64,000 nucleotides of DNA from JADJNY01 sp046349615 (GCA_046349615.1 JAXMBZ010000001.1:558001-622000), one strand, 5' to 3'. Counted from the stretch's first letter, positions 6,902 to 18,561 are shown. Notes: generated by a model from the letters alone, not told the origin. Made by a program: numbers and translations.

Positions 6902-8305
6902 TCAACGAACCGCGAGCTTCGCGAGCGCGTCGAGCGCAGCGCGCTTGTACAGCACCGACAGCGTCGGGAAGTTCATCACCGCGCGCGCGAGGTAGTCGGC
7001 CGTGCCGCCGAGCTCGATCACGACCTGGCCGAGGTGCACGAGCTCCGTCGCCTTCTCGCCGACGATGTGCACGCCGAGGAGCTTCTTCGTCGAGCGATCG
7101 ACGACGAGCTTCAGGAGCCCCGACACGTCGCCGACGATCTGCCCGCGCGCGTTCTCGCGGTACCACGCGCGGCCGACGACGACGTCGAGGCCTTTGGCGC
7201 GCGCTTCGTCCTCCGTCGGGCCGTACGTTCCGACCTCGGGGATCGTGTAGAGGCCGTAGGGAAGCACGCGCGCGAGCTCCGCTCGATCGCACGCGCCGAA
7301 GAGGCACTGCACGGCGAGACGGCCCTGCTCCAGGCTCGTCGACGCGAGGCCGGGCGGACCGATCACGTCGCCGGCGGCGAGGACGTGAGGGACGCTCGTG
7401 CGGAAGCGTTCGTCGACGACGATGCGCTGCTTGTCGTCGACCTTCACGCCCGCGACGTCGAGCCCGAGGCCCGTCACGTTGCCCGCGCGGCCCGCGGCGA
7501 CGAGGAGCTTGCCCGCACGGAACGTCTTGCCGCTCCGCGTCACGACGCCGACGCCGGGCCCGGGCTCGTCGATCACGCGCTCGACGGCGTCCTCGAAGAG
7601 GAAGCGCACGCCGAGGCGCTGCATGCGCTCGCGCAGGACGCGCGTGAGCTCCGGATCGAGGAACCCGAGGATGTCCTTCTTGCCCTCGATCAACGTCACG
7701 GGCACGTCGAGCGCCGCGAACATGGACGCGTACTCGCACCCGATCACGCCGCCGCCGACGACCGTCATCGATTCCGGGATCCGGTCGAGCGCGAGGATCG
7801 TGTCCGAGTCGACGACGTCGGGGTCCTCGAAGGGGAAGCCCGGCGGACGGCGCGGCGAGCTGCCCGTCGCGATCAGGACGTGTTCCGCCGCGAGTTGGAG
7901 CGGCGTCCCGTTCGCGGGCCGGACCTCGACCGTGTGCGCGTCGAGGAAAGAGCCCGTCCCGTGGACGAGCTGCACCTGGCGGTGATGGAGCTCGCGCCGC
8001 AGGAGCTCGTGCTCGGACGCGAGCACCTGCTCCTTGCGCACCATGAAGCGCTCGACGGGGATTCGCTCGCGCGACAACGCGAAGTCGACGCCGTAGAGCC
8101 CGCGCTGCAGCGCGCCCGAGTAGTGGAGCGCGGTCTCGCGCAGCGTTTTCGACGGGATCGTGCCCGTGTTCAGGCCCGCGCCGCCGAGCTCGCGCTCGCG
8201 CTCGACGAGGCACACGCGCTTCCCGAGTCCTCCGGCTTCGATCGCGCCCGCGAGTCCCGCGGGTCCGGCGCCGAGCACGACGAGGTCGAAGGGGAGCGCG
8301 GTCAT
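6902..8305 (-). CDS. sthA: Soluble pyridine nucleotide transhydrogenase-type flavoprotein
   Basis: A 467-residue FAD/NAD(P) disulfide-reductase-fold enzyme. It has an N-terminal FAD motif (VVLGAGPAGLAG), a central NAD(P) motif (VVGGGVIGCEYASMFAAL), the second FAD motif (VPHVLAAGDVIGPPGLAS) and a C-terminal dimerisation domain. Where lipoamide dehydrogenase has a C-x4-C redox disulfide, this protein reads LNTGTIPSKTLRE with no cysteines, which is the SthA signature. It would equilibrate NADPH and NADH in the cytoplasm. The start at 8305 gives the family length. TAGGCT sits 7 nt upstream and there is no Shine-Dalgarno. It is divergent from the lipoprotein gene at 8438. Confidence 0.88.
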   Translation of the reverse strand: MTALPFDLVVLGAGPAGLAGAIEAGGLGKRVCLVERERELGGAGLNTGTIPSKTLRETALHYSGALQRGLYGVDFALSRERIPVERFMVRKEQVLASEHELLRRELHHRQVQLVHGTGSFLDAHTVEVRPANGTPLQLAAEHVLIATGSSPRRPPGFPFEDPDVVDSDTILALDRIPESMTVVGGGVIGCEYASMFAALDVPVTLIEGKKDILGFLDPELTRVLRERMQRLGVRFLFEDAVERVIDEPGPGVGVVTRSGKTFRAGKLLVAAGRAGNVTGLGLDVAGVKVDDKQRIVVDERFRTSVPHVLAAGDVIGPPGLASTSLEQGRLAVQCLFGACDRAELARVLPYGLYTIPEVGTYGPTEDEARAKGLDVVVGRAWYRENARGQIVGDVSGLLKLVVDRSTKKLLGVHIVGEKATELVHLGQVVIELGGTADYLARAVMNFPTLSVLYKRAALDALAKLAVR

Positions 8306-8312
8306 GGACGAG

Positions 8313-8318
8313 AGCCTA
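8313..8318 (-). promoter_or_regulatory. -10-like TAGGCT for sthA, leaderless context
   Basis: On the minus strand TAGGCT ends 7 nt before the ATG at 8305 and there is no ribosome site between. The same hexamer serves the divergent gene at 8438. Confidence 0.4.
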
Positions 8319-8421
8319 CGCCTCCCGAGCGCGGGACGCACTCGAGCGCGGTTCCGCGGCGCTCGCATCGCGGGCCGAGATGGCGGTCACGCCGCGCTTC
8401 CAACCGCCCCGTTCGCGGCGC

Positions 8422-8427
8422 TAGGCT
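8422..8427 (+). promoter_or_regulatory. -10-like TAGGCT, leaderless context
   Basis: TAGGCT lies 10 nt before the ATG at 8438, with no Shine-Dalgarno between, which suggests a leaderless transcript. Confidence 0.4.
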
Positions 8428-8437
8428 CGCGCGCACC

Positions 8438-9193
8438 ATGAAGCTCCGACTCGCACTCTTCGCTTCCTTCCTCCTCACCGCGTGCTCGGTTCCGCGCTTC
8501 GAAGCGACGCCGAGCTACGGGTTCAGCAAGCTCTCCGGCGACTTCGCGATCGCGACGGGCTCGATCTCGAGCACGAACGACGTGAAGGAGATCGGTCTCG
8601 GCGATCGCGAAGGCGCGCCCGGCGCGCGCGTCGATCTCCAATGGGGTTCGCCGCACCTCTCGGTCGAGATCGTGCAGACGAACTCCGAGGGCTCGGGCAC
8701 GACGACGGCGGATCTGACGCAGGGGAGCACGACGATCTCCGCGGGCACGGACGTCGACAGCAAGGTCGACCTCACGTACGGCAATGCGATCGTCACGTTC
8801 GACTTCGTGCCGAGCGACACGGTCGAGGTCGGCCTCGGCTTCGGCCTCGAAGCCGCGTCCGTGCAGACGAAGGTGAAGCCCACGGGGCTCGGCGCGGGCA
8901 TCGACACGGACGAGAGCGCGCCGGTTCCGGTCGTCGCGCTGCGCGCGGGCGTCGAGCTCGGCCCGGTCACCGTCGACGGGCTCCTCTCGGGCATCCAGAT
9001 CGACTACGGCGGCGACAGTTTGACGTTCTACGACCTCGACCTGCGCGCGCGGTGGCGGATGTTCGACCACGCGCACCTGCTCGTCGGATATCGGCGCTGG
9101 AAGGTCGATCTCGATTACGAAGACGGCGCCGACAACGTGAAGCTCGACGTGACGTCGAGCGGTCCGTACCTCGGTCTCGCGATCGCGTTCTGA
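8438..9193 (+). CDS. Outer-membrane-like beta-barrel lipoprotein, unknown role
   Basis: A 251-residue exported protein. The signal peptide MKLRLALFASFLLTACS ends in a lipobox (LLTAC), so the mature protein is a lipoprotein. The remainder shows alternating hydrophobic/polar strands ending in an aromatic residue (LGLAIAF at the C-terminus), with repeats such as VEVGLGFGLEAASV and DLRARWRMF...HLLVGYRRWKVDL, the pattern of a small outer-membrane beta-barrel. No specific family is recognised. The PPK2 gene starts 3 bp after its stop, so they are likely cotranscribed. Confidence 0.65.
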   Translation: MKLRLALFASFLLTACSVPRFEATPSYGFSKLSGDFAIATGSISSTNDVKEIGLGDREGAPGARVDLQWGSPHLSVEIVQTNSEGSGTTTADLTQGSTTISAGTDVDSKVDLTYGNAIVTFDFVPSDTVEVGLGFGLEAASVQTKVKPTGLGAGIDTDESAPVPVVALRAGVELGPVTVDGLLSGIQIDYGGDSLTFYDLDLRARWRMFDHAHLLVGYRRWKVDLDYEDGADNVKLDVTSSGPYLGLAIAF

Positions 9194-9196
9194 GCC

Positions 9197-10069
9197 GTGG
9201 CGAAGTCGATCGCGCAGCGTTTCCGCGTCGAGAACGGCGCGGCGTTTCGCCTGAAGGACTGCGACCCCGCCGACGACGCGGGGCTCGCGAAGGACGATGC
9301 GCAGACGAAGCTCGCGCAACTCGGCGCGCGCATGGCGGAGCTTCAGGACCAGCTCTACGCGCAGGATCGTTGGTCGCTCCTGCTCGTGTTCCAGGCGATG
9401 GACGCGGCGGGGAAGGACGGGACGATCCGCCACGTGCTCTCGGGGCTGAACCCGCAAGGGTGTCAGGTGCACTCGTTCAAGGCGCCGTCGGACGAGGAGC
9501 TCGACCACGACTTCCTCTGGCGCTGCGCGACGCGGCTGCCCGAGCGCGGACGCATCGGCGTCTTCAACCGCAGTCACTACGAGGAAGTCCTCGTGGTGCG
9601 CGTGCACCCTGCGATCCTCGAGGACCAGAAGCTCCCGCCCGCGCTCGTGACGAAATCGATCTGGGAGGAACGCCTCGAGGACCTCGCGGCGTTCGAACGC
9701 CACCTTGCGCGCAACGGCACCGCGATCCTCAAGTTCTTCCTGCACGTGTCGCGCGACGAGCAGAAGAAGCGCTTCCTCGAGCGCCTCGACGAGCCGGAGA
9801 AGAACTGGAAGTTCAGCGTGCACGACGTCGAGGAGCGCGCGCACTGGAAGGCGTACCAATCGGCGTACGAGGACGCGATCCGCGCGACGGCGACGGCGCA
9901 CGCTCCGTGGTACGTCGTGCCCGCGGACAAGAAGTGGGTGACGCGCACCGTCGTCGCCGCGGCGATCGTCGCGCGACTGGAGGAGCTCGGCCTCGCGTAC
10001 CCGAAGGTCGACTCACGCGCGAAGGCGGAGCTCGACGCTGCGAGAGCGAAGTTGGTCGCCGGGGATTGA
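9197..10069 (+). CDS. ppk2: Polyphosphate kinase 2 family protein
   Basis: A 290-residue cytoplasmic PPK2 kinase, which transfers phosphate between polyphosphate and nucleoside mono- or diphosphates. It has the Walker A motif FQAMDAAGKDGTIRHV (Met68-Thr76 region), the Walker B/lid segment GVFNRSHYEEVLVVRVHP, and the lid sequence FFLHVSRDEQKKRFLERLDEPEKNWKFS. Length and motifs fit the short single-domain PPK2 class. Which substrate class (AMP or ADP/GDP) cannot be decided by eye. It begins with GTG 3 bp after the preceding lipoprotein gene, so it is translationally linked. Confidence 0.9.
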   Translation: MAKSIAQRFRVENGAAFRLKDCDPADDAGLAKDDAQTKLAQLGARMAELQDQLYAQDRWSLLLVFQAMDAAGKDGTIRHVLSGLNPQGCQVHSFKAPSDEELDHDFLWRCATRLPERGRIGVFNRSHYEEVLVVRVHPAILEDQKLPPALVTKSIWEERLEDLAAFERHLARNGTAILKFFLHVSRDEQKKRFLERLDEPEKNWKFSVHDVEERAHWKAYQSAYEDAIRATATAHAPWYVVPADKKWVTRTVVAAAIVARLEELGLAYPKVDSRAKAELDAARAKLVAGD

Positions 10070-10184
10070 CGGGCCCTTGCCGCGTGGGCGGAGCTCGCCG
10101 CCGAGGATTGACCTTGCCTGCACGGGCCTTTCGTCCACGGGCCGTCGCGCAGGGTGAAGGTGCCTCGGCCGCGGTCGGGGCGCC

Positions 10185-10278
10185 GATTCGACAACTCGCG
10201 GAACCGCGAGTAGGGTGGACCCGTCGAATCCAGCGCGGATCGCGACGAACGGATCGACCCGTCTGCGCGTCGCGATCC
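10185..10278. repeat. Nested intergenic hairpins
   Basis: In the 256-bp gap 10070-10325 there is a stem GATTCGAC/GTCGAATC (10185-10192 with 10223-10230) enclosing ACTCGCGG-AA-CCGCGAGT (10194-10211). It is followed by an 11-bp stem GGATCGCGACG (10237-10247 with 10268-10278). These may form a terminator or a structured leader. They do not match repeat family A. Confidence 0.4.
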
Positions 10279-10325
10279 GGATGTCCTAGCGCACGTGAAC
10301 GAGCACTCCTGGGAGGGAGAGCTGC

Positions 10326-11084
10326 ATGTTCCACGATCCGCACGACTTCGAGATCCTCGCGTTCTTCGCCCTCGTGGCTCTCTTCGAGCTCTGGGAGCGC
10401 GTTCGCCCCGCCCGCGCCGTCGATCGCCGCGCGCACGCGCGGCTCGACGTGCTCTGCTTCGGGCTCGCGCTCGTGATGAACCGAGTCTCGACGACGACCG
10501 TCGAGGCTGCCTCCGACTCCGTGGTGGGGGAGCGCGAGCTCGGCGGACTCGCCGCGTTCCGCGCGTGGCCGAGCGCGCTGCGCATCCTCGCCGCGGTCGT
10601 CGTCGTCGACTTCGTCCTCTACTGGCTCCACCGAGCGCAGCATCGCTTCGAGTTCCTGTGGCGCACGCACAGCTTCCATCACTCCGTCGACGAACTCTGG
10701 TGGTTCTCGGGCTTCCGCACGAGCTTCCTCCACAGCCTGCTCTACAACGTCCCGCAGGCCTTCGTCCCGCTCTTCCTCTTCCAACTGACGCCCCTCGAAG
10801 CCGGCCTCGGCTTCGCGCTCGGCGTCCTCGCGCAGCTCTGGGAGCACGCGAACGTCGACGTCGACCTCGGCCCTCTTCGCCACGTGCTCGTCTCGCCGAA
10901 GTACCACCGCATCCACCACGCCGCGATCGAACCGCAGAACAAGAACTTCGCGCCCATCTTCGCGCTCTGGGACAAACTCTTCGGCACCTGGATCGACCCC
11001 CGCTCCATGCCCGCGAGCTTCGCGCTCGGCCTCGGCACGCCGCCGAATCGAGCCACGCTCCCCCGCATGATCGCCGGCCTGTAA
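10326..11084 (+). CDS. Sterol desaturase / fatty acid hydroxylase family protein
   Basis: A 252-residue membrane-bound di-iron hydroxylase. The histidine boxes of the family are all present: HRAQH (about residue 106), HSFHHSVDELWW (about 118), HANVD (about 177) and HRIHH (about 196). Four hydrophobic segments place it in the membrane with the iron site on the cytoplasmic side. It would oxidise a lipid C-H bond; the substrate (fatty acid, hopanoid or sterol precursor) is not determinable here. A strong ribosome site GGGAGGGAGA precedes ATG 10326. It appears monocistronic and is followed by a hairpin repeat. Confidence 0.87.
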   Translation: MFHDPHDFEILAFFALVALFELWERVRPARAVDRRAHARLDVLCFGLALVMNRVSTTTVEAASDSVVGERELGGLAAFRAWPSALRILAAVVVVDFVLYWLHRAQHRFEFLWRTHSFHHSVDELWWFSGFRTSFLHSLLYNVPQAFVPLFLFQLTPLEAGLGFALGVLAQLWEHANVDVDLGPLRHVLVSPKYHRIHHAAIEPQNKNFAPIFALWDKLFGTWIDPRSMPASFALGLGTPPNRATLPRMIAGL

Positions 11085-11104
11085 CCCTGGCACCCCACAC
11101 TCCC

Positions 11105-11123
11105 CGCCGCATAGATTGCGGCG
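11105..11123 (+). terminator. Short hairpin after the hydroxylase gene
   Basis: A perfect 7-bp stem CGCCGCA-TAGAT-TGCGGCG lies 21 bp past the stop at 11084 and abuts repeat family A copy 2. It is a possible weak terminator. Confidence 0.35.
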
Positions 11124-11228
11124 CTCGATGCTGAGAGACCCCCCGAACTCCGCGCAGGCACGGACCGGTCTTCCGGTCCGTGCCTGTGCGGAGTCTGGGA
11201 TGCGAAGCACCCACATGTGTTCCGTTGC
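11123..11228 (+). repeat. Hairpin repeat family A, copy 2
   Basis: The flank GCTCGATGCTGAGAG (11123-11137) is followed by a 22-bp stem (11147-11168 with 11173-11194, loop TCTT, one mismatch) and a conserved 3' flank ending ATGTGTTCCGTTGC. Compared with copy 1 (186-293), the stem keeps its ends ACTC and CCGG but changes most inner bases on both arms together. The ATG chosen for the cytochrome gene (11215) lies inside the conserved 3' flank. Confidence 0.7.
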
Positions 11229-13464
11229 TCCGCTCTCTCCGTTGCGCCTCATCCGCCTGACGCGCTCCCGACCGACTCTGCTCCTGCTCTTTCTCCTCAC
11301 TGCGTGCTCGCGAAAGCAAAGCGCTCCCGCCACCTACGTCTCCGACTCAATCTGCACCCCCTGCCACACCGACGCCGCAAGGCTCTGGTCCACCTCCCAC
11401 CACGCGCTCGCCATGCAACCCGCGAGCGCCTTCTCCGGCCCGCTCGACGCTTCCCCGATCCCGACCTCCACGGGGCCCGCGACGTTCGCGCTCACCGACT
11501 CGACTCCGACCTTCACCGCCCCCGGCGCCGAAGGTCCGCATCCGATCCGCTACACCTTCGGCGTCGCCCCCCTCCAACAAGCGCTCGTCGAATTCGACCG
11601 CGGCCGCCTGCAATGCTCCCCGTTCGCCTGGGACACGCTCTCGAGCCGCTTCTTCGACGTCTCTCCCGACACGTCGTTCGCTCCCGACGACGAACTCGCC
11701 TGGACCGGACGCTACCAACGTTGGAATTCGATGTGCGCTCAATGCCACTCGACCGACGTCGAGAAACGCTACGACCCCGAGCACGACTCCTACACCACGC
11801 GCTTCAGCGAGATCTCCGTGGGCTGCCAAGCCTGCCACGGTCCCGGCTCGCGCCACGTCGAGCTCGCGAACGCGCACGACCTCACGCCGGAACACGACGG
11901 TCTCACGACGCACGTGCGGCACGGCGAACAACGCGCGCAACTCGACGCGTGCGGACCGTGCCACTCCCTGCGCACGCAAATCACCGAGCGCTGGACGCAC
12001 GGCGAACCCTTCCTCGACCACTTCCTCCCCGAGCTGCTCCACGAACCCGCCTACACCGCCGACGGCCAACTCCAAGGCGAAGCGTACGAGTACGGCTCCT
12101 TCCTCCAGAGCAAGATGCACGCGCGCGGCGTCGCCTGCACGGACTGCCACGAACCGCACTCCGGCAAACTGCGCGGTGAAGGCAACGCCGTCTGCGCGCA
12201 GTGTCATCAACCGACGCCGCCGCTGAACCGCTTCCCGACGCTGAAGTCGAAGCGCTACGACGCGCCGGAGCACACGCACCACGCGGTCGGCACGCCCGGC
12301 GCGTCCTGCGTCGCGTGCCACATGCCCGCGAAGACGTTCATGCGCATCGACGAACGCCGCGATCACTCGTTCCGCGTGCCGCGGCCCGACCTGACGGTCG
12401 AGCTCGGCGTGCCGAACACGTGCGGCGCGTGCCACGCGGACGAAGGCGCGCCGTGGGCCGTGGAGCAAGTGCGCACGCTGTGGGGCGCGAAGCCCGCGCG
12501 CCACTGGTCGCAGGACATGGCGCGCGCGCGCGCCGGCGACGCGAGCGTGCTCCCGCGCCTCGTCGACGATCCCGACGTGCCTTCGATCGTCAAGGCGACG
12601 GCGTTCGAGCTCTACCCGCCGCTCGGGCTCCGTCCCGAAGAGCGTCACTACCTGAGCTCCGATCCACTCGTGCGCCTCGGCGCGTTGCGCGCGAGCGAAG
12701 GCCTCGATCCGCGCGCGACGAAGGCGTGGGCGGGCGTGCTCGCACTCCTGCGTGATCCGCTGCGCGCCGTGCGCGTCGAAGCCGCGCGCATCGCGGCGGC
12801 GCTCGACGAGAACGCGCTCGGAAACGAGGACCGCGCGGCGTTCACCGCGGCCTACTCCGAATTCCAGGCCGCGCAGGCCGCGACGGCGGACCTCCCCGGC
12901 GCGCATCTCAACCTCGGCGTCGTCCACGAAAAACGCGGCGAGTTCGCCGACGCCGAGCGCGAGTACGCGAAAGCGCTCGAGCTCGACCCCGCGTTCCTGC
13001 CGGCGCGCTTCGACCTCGGTCAGTTGCTCCATCGCTCGAAACGCAGCGCGGAAGCCGAGCGCGTCTTCCGCGACGGTATCGCGCGCGCGCCGGACGAAGG
13101 CGAGCTCCATCACTCGCTCGGTTTGCTCCTTGCGGAGCTCGGGCGCGCGAACGAAGCGGCCGACGCGCTCGCGCGCGCTGCGGAGCTCCTGCCCGGCGAC
13201 GCGAGGAAGCAGTACGACGCCGGGCTCGCGCTCGACGCCGCGGGGCGCGCGAAGGACGCGGAAGCGGCGTTCCTGCGCGCCGTGCGGCTCGACGCGAACG
13301 CGGCAGAGCCCGTGATCGCGCTCGCGCAGCATCACGCGAGCCTCGGCGACTGGGTCCGCGTGCTGCCGTACGCCGAGCAAGCCGCAAAGCTCCTCCCCGG
13401 CGACGCGGGCGCGCGCGAGCTCGTCGAGCGCGCGCGGGCCGAGGTCGCGAGGAAGACGAAGTGA
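11215..13464 (+). CDS. Octaheme c-type cytochrome with C-terminal TPR repeats (lipoprotein)
   Basis: A 749-residue exported multiheme protein. The signal sequence ends in a lipobox (LLFLLTAC, Cys31). Eight CxxCH heme motifs begin at Cys47, 174, 204, 246, 308, 327, 365 and 403 (CTPCH, CAQCH, CQACH, CGPCH, CTDCH, CAQCH, CVACH, CGACH). After about residue 470 come HEAT-like and then TPR repeats (AHLNLGVVHEKRGEFADAEREYAKALELDP and similar). The heme arrangement recalls cytochrome c554-type electron carriers; the TPRs suggest docking to a partner. Longer N-termini are possible but would translate a hairpin repeat, so ATG 11215 is preferred. No oxidoreductase partner gene is adjacent. Confidence 0.85.
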   Translation: MCSVAPLSPLRLIRLTRSRPTLLLLFLLTACSRKQSAPATYVSDSICTPCHTDAARLWSTSHHALAMQPASAFSGPLDASPIPTSTGPATFALTDSTPTFTAPGAEGPHPIRYTFGVAPLQQALVEFDRGRLQCSPFAWDTLSSRFFDVSPDTSFAPDDELAWTGRYQRWNSMCAQCHSTDVEKRYDPEHDSYTTRFSEISVGCQACHGPGSRHVELANAHDLTPEHDGLTTHVRHGEQRAQLDACGPCHSLRTQITERWTHGEPFLDHFLPELLHEPAYTADGQLQGEAYEYGSFLQSKMHARGVACTDCHEPHSGKLRGEGNAVCAQCHQPTPPLNRFPTLKSKRYDAPEHTHHAVGTPGASCVACHMPAKTFMRIDERRDHSFRVPRPDLTVELGVPNTCGACHADEGAPWAVEQVRTLWGAKPARHWSQDMARARAGDASVLPRLVDDPDVPSIVKATAFELYPPLGLRPEERHYLSSDPLVRLGALRASEGLDPRATKAWAGVLALLRDPLRAVRVEAARIAAALDENALGNEDRAAFTAAYSEFQAAQAATADLPGAHLNLGVVHEKRGEFADAEREYAKALELDPAFLPARFDLGQLLHRSKRSAEAERVFRDGIARAPDEGELHHSLGLLLAELGRANEAADALARAAELLPGDARKQYDAGLALDAAGRAKDAEAAFLRAVRLDANAAEPVIALAQHHASLGDWVRVLPYAEQAAKLLPGDAGARELVERARAEVARKTK

Positions 13465-13528
13465 GCGCGCGGCCCGGGCGAGCTCTGGACGCGCGCGTAC
13501 GCCGCGCGCAGGATGCTCGCGCCCCGTC

Positions 13529-14797
13529 ATGAACGCGCGTCTCCGGCTCACGTGCCTCGTCCTCGGCGTCGCCGCGTGCGCGGCGCTCGTCGTCCCCGTC
13601 GCGGGGAAACTCGCGAGCGAGTGGTGGACGGGCGTCGCGGCGCTCGTGCTCGCCGCGAGCACGTTCGTCGCGGGGCCGTGGCGCGCGCTGCGCGCGCGAC
13701 CGATCGCGTCCTGGGCGTTCGCGCTCGTCACGACGACGCTCGCGCTCGGCGCGTGGACCTGCGTCGCGCAGCCGGCGTGGGGGAAGGCGATGACGCGCGC
13801 GGAGCTGGGGATGCTTGCGGGCGTGCTCGTCGTCGCGCTCGCGCCGTTCACCGCGCGCCTCGACGATGGAGCGCGCGCGGCGCAGCGCGATCGATTGCGG
13901 AGGAATCCCGCGGCGCGCGCCCTGCTCGCATGCACGACGTTCGTCGCCGCGTTCTTCACGCTCGAGTGCGTGCTCCGCGTCGGCTTCGTCCAGTCCGACG
14001 GCTTCGCGGTCACCGCGATGCACCGGGCCTGGATGGCCGCGCACTGGAAGCCGATCAACTCGCTGCGCTACCGCGATCGCGAACCGGTCGACGCACCCGG
14101 CGTGAAGCGCGTGCTCGTCGTCGGCGATTCGTTCGCGGCGGGGCACGGCCTCGACGAGCTCGACGACTCGTTCGCGCGCGTGCTCGAGCGCGGGCTCGGC
14201 GCGGGTTGGGCCGTGAACCTCGCCGCGCGACCCGGATGGTCGACGGACGCGGAGTACGCGGCACTCGTGCGCTACCCGGTGAAGCCCGACGTCGTCGTGC
14301 TCTCCTACTACATCAACGACATGAGCTACCTGCTCCCGAAGGACGGCGACGACTTCCGCGCGCCGCCCGCGGGACTCGCGTGGTTCGCGAACGGGTTCTT
14401 CGCGACGAGTTATCTCTACTGGCACACGCTGCAGGGCGGAATGGAGCGCGTGCACGAGCAGTACGCGCATGCGCGGCTCGCCGAGTACCAGGACGAAGCG
14501 CTGTGGGCGCGCCACGCGCAGGACCTCGACCGCTTCGTCGAGCTCACGCGGCAAGGGAACGTGCGTCTCGTCGTGCTCGTCTGGCCGCGGCTCGACGCGG
14601 TCGAGAGCTCGCGCGCGTCGACGAAGAAGGTCGCGGACCACTTCCGTGCGCGCGGCGTCGCGGTGGTCGACCTGACGGACGAACTCGCGGGGAAGGACGC
14701 GCGCGCGCTGGTCGTGAACAAGCTCGACGCGCACCCCAACGCCGCAACGCATCGCCTCGCGGGCGAGCGGCTCGTGCCGGTCGTGCGCGGCGAGTGA
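13529..14797 (+). CDS. SGNH/GDSL hydrolase-family membrane protein
   Basis: A 422-residue protein with three or four N-terminal hydrophobic helices (to about residue 155), then an SGNH-hydrolase-type domain. It has VLVVGDSFAAGHGLDE (block I with the nucleophile Ser), SYYINDMSYL (block III Asn/Asp) and DAHPNAATHRLAGERL (block V Asp/His). Such proteins are usually esterases or acetyl-hydrolases acting on carbohydrate or lipid at the membrane; the substrate is unknown. It starts 64 bp after the cytochrome gene and converges on the M14 peptidase. Confidence 0.75.
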   Translation: MNARLRLTCLVLGVAACAALVVPVAGKLASEWWTGVAALVLAASTFVAGPWRALRARPIASWAFALVTTTLALGAWTCVAQPAWGKAMTRAELGMLAGVLVVALAPFTARLDDGARAAQRDRLRRNPAARALLACTTFVAAFFTLECVLRVGFVQSDGFAVTAMHRAWMAAHWKPINSLRYRDREPVDAPGVKRVLVVGDSFAAGHGLDELDDSFARVLERGLGAGWAVNLAARPGWSTDAEYAALVRYPVKPDVVVLSYYINDMSYLLPKDGDDFRAPPAGLAWFANGFFATSYLYWHTLQGGMERVHEQYAHARLAEYQDEALWARHAQDLDRFVELTRQGNVRLVVLVWPRLDAVESSRASTKKVADHFRARGVAVVDLTDELAGKDARALVVNKLDAHPNAATHRLAGERLVPVVRGE

Positions 14798-14878
14798 CGC
14801 GTCCGACGCGACGGATGCTCCTCGAACGGAGCACGCGAGAGACGTCGGCGAGTCCGCGCCCCGCGCCCGATGCTCCGC

Positions 14879-17956
<3,078 letters not shown>

Positions 17957-18008
17957 GGGGGAGGCGCTCCTCGGGACGGGGCCGTGCGGCCCGGACGGAC
18001 GGGCGCGG

Positions 18009-18014
18009 AGTCTA
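18009..18014 (-). promoter_or_regulatory. -10-like TAGACT upstream of the M14 peptidase
   Basis: TAGACT on the minus strand lies 52 nt before the ATG at 17956. It follows the TA-N-N-C-T pattern common in this window. Confidence 0.3.
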
Positions 18015-18116
18015 CCAGCGCACTCGCGATCGCTCCGGGCCGGCCGGCGCGGATCCGCGTTCGGGATGCGTGCGCCGCGCCTCGGAAGCGTGCGTCGCGC
18101 CGTGCGAGACGTTTGG

Positions 18117-18122
18117 TAGGCT
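18117..18122 (+). promoter_or_regulatory. -10-like TAGGCT of the tRNA gene
   Basis: TAGGCT lies 9 nt before the first base of the tRNA, the right distance for a start just upstream of the mature 5' end. It is the same hexamer used ahead of protein genes at 8313 and 8422, which supports its role as the -10 element. Confidence 0.45.
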
Positions 18123-18131
18123 CAGAGAAGC

Positions 18132-18208
18132 GGGCCCCTAGCTCAGTCGGTTAGAGCAGGTGACTCATAATCGCTTGGTCGTAGGTTCGAGTCCTACGGG
18201 GCCCACCA
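18132..18208 (+). tRNA. ileX: tRNA-Ile (anticodon CAU, lysidine type)
   Basis: A 77-nt cloverleaf including encoded CCA. The acceptor stem GGGCCCC/GGGGCCC is perfect, the D stem is GCTC/GAGC, the anticodon loop CTCATAA gives CAU, and the T arm is GTAGG-TTCGAGT-CCTAC. A CAU anticodon can be Met or minor Ile. The anticodon arm GGTGACTCATAATCGCT closely matches the E. coli ileX arm and differs from initiator and elongator Met, so tRNA-Ile with C34 modified to lysidine by TilS is favoured. Elongator Met remains an alternative. Confidence 0.85.
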
Positions 18209-18231
18209 GTTCAATCCGACGGAGACGACGC

Positions 18232-18561
18232 ATGACCCTTCTTGCGCGCATCCTCTTCGTGCTCGGGATCACCGCCGTCACGTTGGGCGCGGCTCCCACG
18301 TGGAACTCCACCGAGTTCTTCGCCACCAAGCGTGTGCGCGAGTTGTCGATCGGCGTGCTCCGGTTGCCGTTGGTGGAGGTTCGCGAGGTCGACGTGCGAG
18401 CCTCTCCCGACGCGAACGAGTGGACGCGCCTCGATCGAAGGGTCGACTGGGAACTCCTCGGGCCCTCGGCTTTCATGCTGATGGCTGGGTGCCTCTCCCT
18501 CGCCGCTGCTTGGATCGCTCGCCGTCGATGGAGCGCGCTTACGAGGGAGACTCTGCGTTAG
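18232..18561 (+). CDS. Small two-helix membrane protein of unknown function
   Basis: A 109-residue protein with a hydrophobic N-terminus (LLARILFVLGITAVTLGAA) and a second transmembrane helix near the C-terminus (GPSAFMLMAGCLSLAAAWIA). A polar 50-residue region rich in Arg, Glu and Asp lies between, probably periplasmic. The C-terminal tail is basic. The start is set by GGAGA 9 nt upstream. It follows the tRNA by 23 bp and may be read from the same promoter. No family recognised. Confidence 0.6.
   Translation: MTLLARILFVLGITAVTLGAAPTWNSTEFFATKRVRELSIGVLRLPLVEVREVDVRASPDANEWTRLDRRVDWELLGPSAFMLMAGCLSLAAAWIARRRWSALTRETLR

Noticed and set aside
10185..10278. Third copy of hairpin repeat A
   Set aside because: It begins ACTC and ends GAGT but lacks the GATGCTGAGAG flank and the conserved 3' flank.
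11347..14058. A 900-codon minus-strand frame opposite the cytochrome
   Set aside because: The plus strand carries eight CxxCH motifs and TPRs. The minus frame is low-complexity Arg/Ala.
18132..18208. Calling this tRNA Met
   Set aside because: CAU fits Met, but the anticodon arm resembles ileX and not the Met elongator or initiator. Met kept only as an alternative.
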